Shown here: piece after piece, positions 6,606 to 10,001 of the stretch | Layout: each line of letters begins with the position of its first letter | How positions within the stretch are numbered: the stretch's first letter is position 1 | From: JBFFSQ01 sp041572275 | Lineage (GTDB): Bacteria; Pseudomonadota; Gammaproteobacteria; SZUA-229 | Assembly: GCA_041572275.1 (NCBI GenBank) | Contig: JBFFSQ010000107.1 | Location: forward strand, 1 to 10,001 | Direction of reading: 5' to 3' | DNA length: 10,001 nucleotides | Position numbers and translations under genes: made by a program | The notes under the pieces: model-generated | Told to the model about the DNA's origin: nothing | The model's input: the letters and a program-made list of their open reading frames with translations, nothing else | Database searches by the model: none

Positions 6606-6669
6606 CATTGTTCAGTATGTGAATAAGTATAGTAAAGAATGGTCAATAATCAGGCTTATATGGGCCTGT

Positions 6670-6673
6670 GGAG
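6670..6673 (+). promoter_or_regulatory. Ribosome binding site of cheV
   Basis: GGAG, 7 bases before the ATG at 6681. An out-of-frame ATG at 6677 lies closer and does not open a cheV frame, so the site supports 6681 as the start. Confidence 0.7.
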
Positions 6674-6680
6674 TAAATGA

Positions 6681-7643
6681 ATGGCAGGTGTCCTTGATAA
6701 TGTTGATAGCCGAACCCAGCTAGCGGGGCATAATCGACTTGAATTGTTGTTATTCCGATTATCGGGCAATCAGTTATACGGCATAAATGTATTTAAAGTA
6801 CAGGAAGTGATTCGGTGTCCTGCACTCACACAAATGCCGCGATCAGATAGCAAGGTAGTTGGTGTCGCCCATTTACGAAAAAAAACCATACCAGTGATGG
6901 ATTTGGGATTGGCAATTAACAAACGTCCCGTCACCGACATTAATGACAGTTTTGTCATCGTCACTGAATATAACCGCTTTACCCAGGGTTTTCTGGTGAA
7001 TTCGGTCGATCGAATTGCCAACATGAACTGGAAGGATATATTGCCGCCGCCAAAAGGCAGTGGTAAATCCCATTATCTGACGGCCGTCACCCATATTGAT
7101 GATCAGCTGGTGGAGATTATCGATGTTGAAAAAGTGTTTGCTGATGTTATGGGTATTTCAGAAGAGCTAAGTGAAGGCGTTCTTGAGGATGCCGGTCACA
7201 TTGATTCAGACACGCCTAAACATGTATTGATTGTCGATGACTCATCTGTAGCCCGTAATCAGGTTAAGCGAGTGCTGGAAAAGGTGGGTATTGAATGTAC
7301 ACTGGCGAATGATGGACAGGAAGGACTTGAGGTTTTACAGAAGCTGGTTGAAGATGGCACACCACTGAAAGAAAAAATTGGCCTGGTGATTTCAGATATC
7401 GAAATGCCACGTATGGATGGTTATACTCTGACCACAGAAATACGCAAAGATCCGAGACTGGCTGATACCTATGTAATGTTACATACCTCATTGAGTGGTG
7501 TATTTAATAATAATATGGTTGAGAAAGTGGGTGCAGATCATTTTATTCCAAAATTTAAACCCAACGAACTGGCCAATAGCGTACTGAATATAATAAACAA
7601 TCGCGATGTAAACGAAGGTATGGATCAGATTTCAGATGATTGA
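6681..7643 (+). CDS. cheV: Chemotaxis protein CheV (CheW-REC fusion)
   Basis: Chemotaxis coupling protein (320 aa) that links receptors to CheA and tunes signalling through phosphorylation of its receiver. A CheW-like domain covers about 15-160, including LLLFRLSGNQLYGINVFKVQ (22-41) and VVGVAHLRKKTIPVMDL (59-75). A REC domain covers about 180-305. It has the acidic pair Asp186-Asp187 (VDDSS), phospho-acceptor Asp239 (SDIEMPRMDG), the hydroxyl residue in LHTSLSG (267-273) and the conserved Lys at 291 (FIPKF). All phosphotransfer residues are present, so the receiver should be functional. A good GGAG precedes the start. It is divergent from the chemoreceptor and followed 54 bp later by cheR. 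cheV-cheR beside flgB is a known arrangement in Pseudomonas and Vibrio. Confidence 0.96.
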   Translation: MAGVLDNVDSRTQLAGHNRLELLLFRLSGNQLYGINVFKVQEVIRCPALTQMPRSDSKVVGVAHLRKKTIPVMDLGLAINKRPVTDINDSFVIVTEYNRFTQGFLVNSVDRIANMNWKDILPPPKGSGKSHYLTAVTHIDDQLVEIIDVEKVFADVMGISEELSEGVLEDAGHIDSDTPKHVLIVDDSSVARNQVKRVLEKVGIECTLANDGQEGLEVLQKLVEDGTPLKEKIGLVISDIEMPRMDGYTLTTEIRKDPRLADTYVMLHTSLSGVFNNNMVEKVGADHFIPKFKPNELANSVLNIINNRDVNEGMDQISDD

Positions 7644-7697
7644 CCGTACTGTTGAAAATGATTACCCGACTACTGGGCTTACCCGTTGTGTGAATGA

Positions 7698-8519
7698 ATG
7701 AGCGCAAGTTTTACAGCTGATGAATACAGAAACTTTCAAACGTTTCTTGAGAATGCCTGCGGCATCGTATTAGGTGAAAACAAGCATTATCTTGTGTCGA
7801 GCCGTTTGAACAGGCTGATGAGAGATAATCAGATTGATACCTTGCAAGCGCTCGTTGACCAGCTTTCGCGCAATAATAATTCATCTATCCGAGCCCAGGT
7901 AATAGAAGCCATGACCACGAATGAAACTCTGTGGTTCAGGGATACCTATCCGTTTGAAGTACTCAGAAATCTTATTTTTGAAGATTTTAAACAACAGAAT
8001 AAAAAATCATTACGTATCTGGTCAGCGGCCTGTTCCAGTGGCCAGGAGCCTTACTCGATCAGTATGATTACCGATGAATACGCAATGCAGAATCCTGGAT
8101 TCAGGGTTGATATTACAGCGACCGATATTTCACAGGCCATAGTCAACGAAGCTAAAGAGGCTAAATACGATGCTCTGGCACTGGCCCGAGGTTTATCAGA
8201 AGAACGGAAACGACGTTATTTTTCCGCTATCGGTAATCAGTGGCAGGTGAATGCCAATATACGTTCCAGAATTACCTTTAGAGAAAGTAATCTGCTTCAG
8301 AGTTATGCGCCTCTGGGTAAGTTTGATGTTATTTTCTGCCGTAATGTACTGATTTACTTCTCTGCAGAGTCCAAGACCGATATTCTCAATCGTATGGCCC
8401 AGTCACTGAACCCAAAAGGCTATTTGATGTTGGGTGCTTCAGAATCAATCTCACAATACTGTGATGCTTTTGAAATGGTGCGTGCAAGTACTGGCGTGGT
8501 CTATCGTAAAAAAACCTGA
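7698..8519 (+). CDS. cheR: Chemotaxis protein methyltransferase CheR
   Basis: Enzyme (273 aa) that transfers methyl groups from S-adenosylmethionine to glutamates of chemoreceptor signalling helices, for adaptation. An N-terminal helical CheR domain covers about 5-70 and is followed by TTNETLWFRD (73-82), a family hallmark. The SAM-binding motif I is RIWSAACSSGQEPYS (106-120). The acidic ATDIS loop is at 141-145, and FDVIFCRNVLIYF (209-221) and LGASES (245-250) complete the methyltransferase core. There is no pentapeptide-binding TPR extension, and the receptor in this window ends in a CZB domain rather than a pentapeptide tether. ATG at 7698 is used; the ATG at 7694 is out of frame. No strong Shine-Dalgarno is present. 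It is probably co-transcribed with cheV and ends before a strong terminator. Confidence 0.96.
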   Translation: MSASFTADEYRNFQTFLENACGIVLGENKHYLVSSRLNRLMRDNQIDTLQALVDQLSRNNNSSIRAQVIEAMTTNETLWFRDTYPFEVLRNLIFEDFKQQNKKSLRIWSAACSSGQEPYSISMITDEYAMQNPGFRVDITATDISQAIVNEAKEAKYDALALARGLSEERKRRYFSAIGNQWQVNANIRSRITFRESNLLQSYAPLGKFDVIFCRNVLIYFSAESKTDILNRMAQSLNPKGYLMLGASESISQYCDAFEMVRASTGVVYRKKT

Positions 8520-8592
8520 GTTGTCCACCTCTGAGTCAATTGACTGTCCGCATTCCTATCCTCGAAGTGTTCCAATAATTTGTTTATATCGT

Positions 8593-8625
8593 TTGCCGCC
8601 TGCGGCAATTATTGCCGCTTTTTTT
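8593..8625 (+). terminator. Intrinsic terminator after cheR, with an alternative upstream hairpin
   Basis: The terminator stem is GCGGCAA (8602-8608), loop TTA, TTGCCGC (8612-8618), followed directly by seven T (8619-8625). An extra copy of TTGCCGC (8593-8599) just upstream can also pair with the central GCGGCAA arm, giving a mutually exclusive hairpin with a 4-base loop. The site ends the cheV-cheR transcript and separates it from the sigma-54 promoter of flgB. It is one-directional: there is no T-run on the opposite strand. Confidence 0.88.
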
Positions 8626-8679
8626 GTTGCGCTTTGTTTTTCATCTTGCTAAGTGTTTGATAAATAGTAAAAAAACTAA

Positions 8680-8696
8680 TTGGCATAGGCCTTGCA
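8680..8696 (+). promoter_or_regulatory. Sigma-54 (RpoN) promoter of flgBCD
   Basis: The sequence TTGGCATAGGCCTTGCA matches the consensus YTGGCACGrNNNTTGCW, with both mismatches in the less conserved centre. The invariant GG (8682-8683) and GC (8694-8695) have the correct 12-base offset. The predicted transcription start is about 8707, 17 bases before the flgB ATG. It lies 55 bp after the terminator, consistent with a separate flagellar rod/hook transcription unit activated by a FleR/FlrC-type enhancer-binding protein. I could not identify the activator's binding sites. Confidence 0.85.
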
Positions 8697-8713
8697 ATTG
8701 TTCATGCAAGAAC

Positions 8714-8717
8714 GGAG
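8714..8717 (+). promoter_or_regulatory. Ribosome binding site of flgB
   Basis: GGAG, 6 bases before the ATG at 8724; it is within the short leader predicted from the sigma-54 promoter and confirms the flgB start. Confidence 0.75.
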
Positions 8718-8723
8718 ATAACT

Positions 8724-9116
8724 ATGCCGATTAATTTTGACAAAGCTTTTGGTATTCACGATGACGCGCTGCTGTTATTCGAGCGTCGCACGCAGTTGCT
8801 GGCTGAGAATATCGCCAATGCCGATACGCCCGGTTACAAAGCCCGTGATATTGATTTTAACAGTGCACTGCGTAATGCCCAGGTGAATCAGGTCAAGATG
8901 TCGGCCACTCAGGAAGGTCATATACAGCTACCGGCAAATAGTCTTGATCAGCATACGCAGTATCGGGTGCCTGATCAGAGTTCGGCCGATGGAAATACAG
9001 TCGATATGCAGAAAGAGCAGGCGGCATTTGCTGAAAACAATATTCGTTATCAAACCACGTTGAATATTTTGTCACGTCGTATTAGCGGCCTGGTTACTGC
9101 ATTCAAGGGTGAATAA
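8724..9116 (+). CDS. flgB: Flagellar basal-body rod protein FlgB
   Basis: Proximal rod subunit (130 aa), exported by the flagellar type III system and assembled next to the MS ring. The N-terminal rod/hook signature is RRTQLLAENIANADTPGYKA (21-40), followed by RDIDF. The C-terminal half contains GNTVDMQKEQAAFAENNIRY (90-109), as in FlgB of other Proteobacteria. It ends in an amphipathic helix, LNILSRRISGLVTAFKGE. There is no cleavable signal peptide, as expected for a type III substrate. It is the first gene of the flgBCD unit, 2 bp before flgC, with a GGAG ribosome site and a sigma-54 promoter just upstream. Length is typical. Confidence 0.97.
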   Translation: MPINFDKAFGIHDDALLLFERRTQLLAENIANADTPGYKARDIDFNSALRNAQVNQVKMSATQEGHIQLPANSLDQHTQYRVPDQSSADGNTVDMQKEQAAFAENNIRYQTTLNILSRRISGLVTAFKGE

Positions 9117-9118
9117 TT

Positions 9119-9532
9119 ATGTCAGTGTTTAAAATTTTTGATGTCGCCGGTTCTGGCATGAGTGCACAGATGCTTCGGCTGAATACCGTGTCCAGTAACC
9201 TGGCCAATGCTGAAACCATGGCCAGTCGTCCGGAAGATGTTTACAAAGCTCGGCATCCAGTATTTCAGAGTGTGCTCAATGACAGCATGGGTGAACAAGG
9301 CGGAGCAACCGTCAAGGTCAGTGAAATTGTTGAAAGCAATACGCCCGCAGTTTCGCACTATATGCCTGGGCATCCTCTGGCGAACGGTGACGGCTATGTG
9401 TTCAGTCCTGGCATCAATGCGGTGGAAGAAATGGCTGATATGATTTCTGCTTCCCGCAGTTATCAAAATAATGTGGAAGTATTATCCACGACTAAAGAAT
9501 TACTCATTCGTACACTGCAACTGGGTCGATAA
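9119..9532 (+). CDS. flgC: Flagellar basal-body rod protein FlgC
   Basis: Proximal rod subunit (137 aa) that polymerises after FlgB. The N-terminal signature is FDVAGSGMSAQMLRLNTVSS (7-26) followed by NLANAET. A mid segment reads YKARHPVFQSVL (42-53), and YMPGHPLANGDGYV (81-94) is the family's YxPxHPxANxxGYV motif. The C-terminal helix NVEVLSTTKELLIRTLQLGR (118-137) is diagnostic of FlgC. The start ATG is 2 bp after the flgB stop, with the Shine-Dalgarno AAGGGTG inside the end of flgB (9105-9111). It is followed 13 bp later by flgD. Length is normal and nothing is unusual. Confidence 0.97.
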   Translation: MSVFKIFDVAGSGMSAQMLRLNTVSSNLANAETMASRPEDVYKARHPVFQSVLNDSMGEQGGATVKVSEIVESNTPAVSHYMPGHPLANGDGYVFSPGINAVEEMADMISASRSYQNNVEVLSTTKELLIRTLQLGR

Positions 9533-9537
9533 GAGGG
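9533..9537 (+). promoter_or_regulatory. Ribosome binding site of flgD
   Basis: GAGGG, 8 bases before the ATG at 9546 and directly after the flgC stop; it supports this flgD start. Confidence 0.7.
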
Positions 9538-9545
9538 TATAGATA

Positions 9546-10001
9546 ATGGAAACCAATCCATACGCTGGTATTTCCGGATTAACCACCTCCCAGGATGTGG
9601 CGAATCAAACCAATAATGCACGCACCTCCTTGGGACAGGACCAGTTTCTTGAGTTGATGACGCAACAGTTAAAAAATCAGGATCCCATGGCGCCGATGGA
9701 CAATGGCGAGTTTCTTGGTCAGATTGCACAGTTTGGAGCGGTCACTGGAATTAATGACCTGAATACCTCATTCAATAGTTTTGCTTCGAGTTTACAGTCG
9801 TCACAGGCACTGGAAGCTTCTAATCTGATTGGTCGTCAGGTACTGGTTGAACATGATCAGGCTTATCTGCCGGATAACGGTAATCTGACCGGTGCTGTTA
9901 ATCTCGAATCCAGTGCTGATAGCGTAGCAGTGAATATCTATAACAGTACCGGTACCGTCATTGGACGGGTGGAACTGGGCGCGCAAACACCAGGACTGGT
10001 A
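9546..10001 (+). CDS. flgD: Flagellar hook capping protein FlgD, 5' part
   Basis: Scaffold that caps the growing hook and guides FlgE polymerisation, discarded when the hook is complete. The first 152 codons are in the window and the frame is open to the end, so the gene continues beyond it. The conserved N-terminal block runs from LGQDQFLELMTQQLKNQDPM (29-48) through APMDNGEFLGQIAQFGAVTG (49-68), matching the FlgD pattern LGQ-FL-LL-TQL-NQDP-P-DN-EFL-Q-AQFS-VTGI. The region after about 100 (GRQVLVEHDQAYLPDNGNLT at 97-116) begins the Tudor/Ig-like domain. It is co-transcribed with flgB and flgC, and flgE is expected next. Confidence 0.95.
   Translation, partial: METNPYAGISGLTTSQDVANQTNNARTSLGQDQFLELMTQQLKNQDPMAPMDNGEFLGQIAQFGAVTGINDLNTSFNSFASSLQSSQALEASNLIGRQVLVEHDQAYLPDNGNLTGAVNLESSADSVAVNIYNSTGTVIGRVELGAQTPGLV

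Larger units (their letters stand above)
6538..6680. promoter_or_regulatory. Divergent intergenic region between the receptor gene and cheV
   Basis: This AT-rich gap of 143 bp must hold the promoters for the chemoreceptor (minus strand) and cheV (plus strand). I see no convincing sigma-54 or sigma-28 element in either direction: the TAAAGAAT at 6633-6640 lacks a correctly spaced GCCGATAA. TATAGT at 6628-6633 is a possible sigma-70 -10 for cheV but lacks a good -35 at the right distance. An inverted repeat (TATAAG-N11-CTTATA, 6583-6605) lies in the middle. Confidence 0.5.

Noticed and set aside
6633..6660. TAAAGAAT followed by GCTTATAT as a sigma-28 promoter for cheV
   Set aside because: The -35 matches only partly, the spacer would be 14 bases instead of 11, and the -10 has few consensus bases.
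7660..7686. Repeated TTACCCG and small GGG-CTTA-CCC hairpin before cheR
   Set aside because: The elements are only 3-7 bases, without a T-run or known operator match; probably chance.
8434..8652. Open frame of 72 codons overlapping the end of cheR and the terminator
   Set aside because: It starts within cheR in another frame and runs through the terminator hairpin; no ribosome site or recognisable product.

Overview
The window is a stretch of gammaproteobacterial chromosome with moderate to slightly low GC and dense gene packing. It joins two conserved neighbourhoods. The protein sequences and gene order (lepA-lepB-DUF4845-rnc-era-recO on one side; flgN/flgM/flgA, cheV-cheR and flgBCD on the other) fit a motile, polarly or sodium-type flagellated marine-like gammaproteobacterium in the broad Pseudomonas/Vibrio/Methylophaga style. 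The genus cannot be fixed from sequence reading alone.

Region 1 (1-3615, + strand) is a housekeeping operon: the 3' end of lepA (EF-4), lepB (signal peptidase I), a small pilin-like membrane protein (DUF4845), rnc (RNase III), era (ribosome-assembly GTPase) and recO (recombination mediator). Gaps between genes are 3-15 bp and Shine-Dalgarno sequences are weak, so one transcript with coupled translation is likely. pdxJ, which often follows recO in this phylum, is absent here; the operon instead runs convergently into flagellar genes.

Region 2 (3633-6537, - strand) reads, in order of transcription, a soluble chemoreceptor with a C-terminal CZB zinc-binding domain, flgA (P-ring chaperone), flgM (anti-sigma-28) and flgN (FlgK/FlgL chaperone). 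The receptor stop codon overlaps the flgA start (ATGA). A near-consensus sigma-54 promoter-like element lies inside the receptor gene about 115 bp before flgA, and a clear sigma-28 promoter precedes flgM.

Region 3 (6681-10001, + strand) holds cheV and cheR (chemotaxis adaptor and methyltransferase), a strong intrinsic terminator, a sigma-54 promoter, and then flgB, flgC and the start of flgD (rod and hook-cap scaffold), which continues past the window edge.

The genes of regions 2 and 3 form one flagellar/chemotaxis locus with the expected hierarchy: sigma-54 for hook-basal-body genes and sigma-28 for flgMN. I found no mobile element, CRISPR array, tRNA, rRNA or unknown multi-gene system. The most interesting points are the chemoreceptor gene inserted upstream of and fused by overlap to flgA, with a candidate intragenic sigma-54 promoter, and the three-arm hairpin before flgB.
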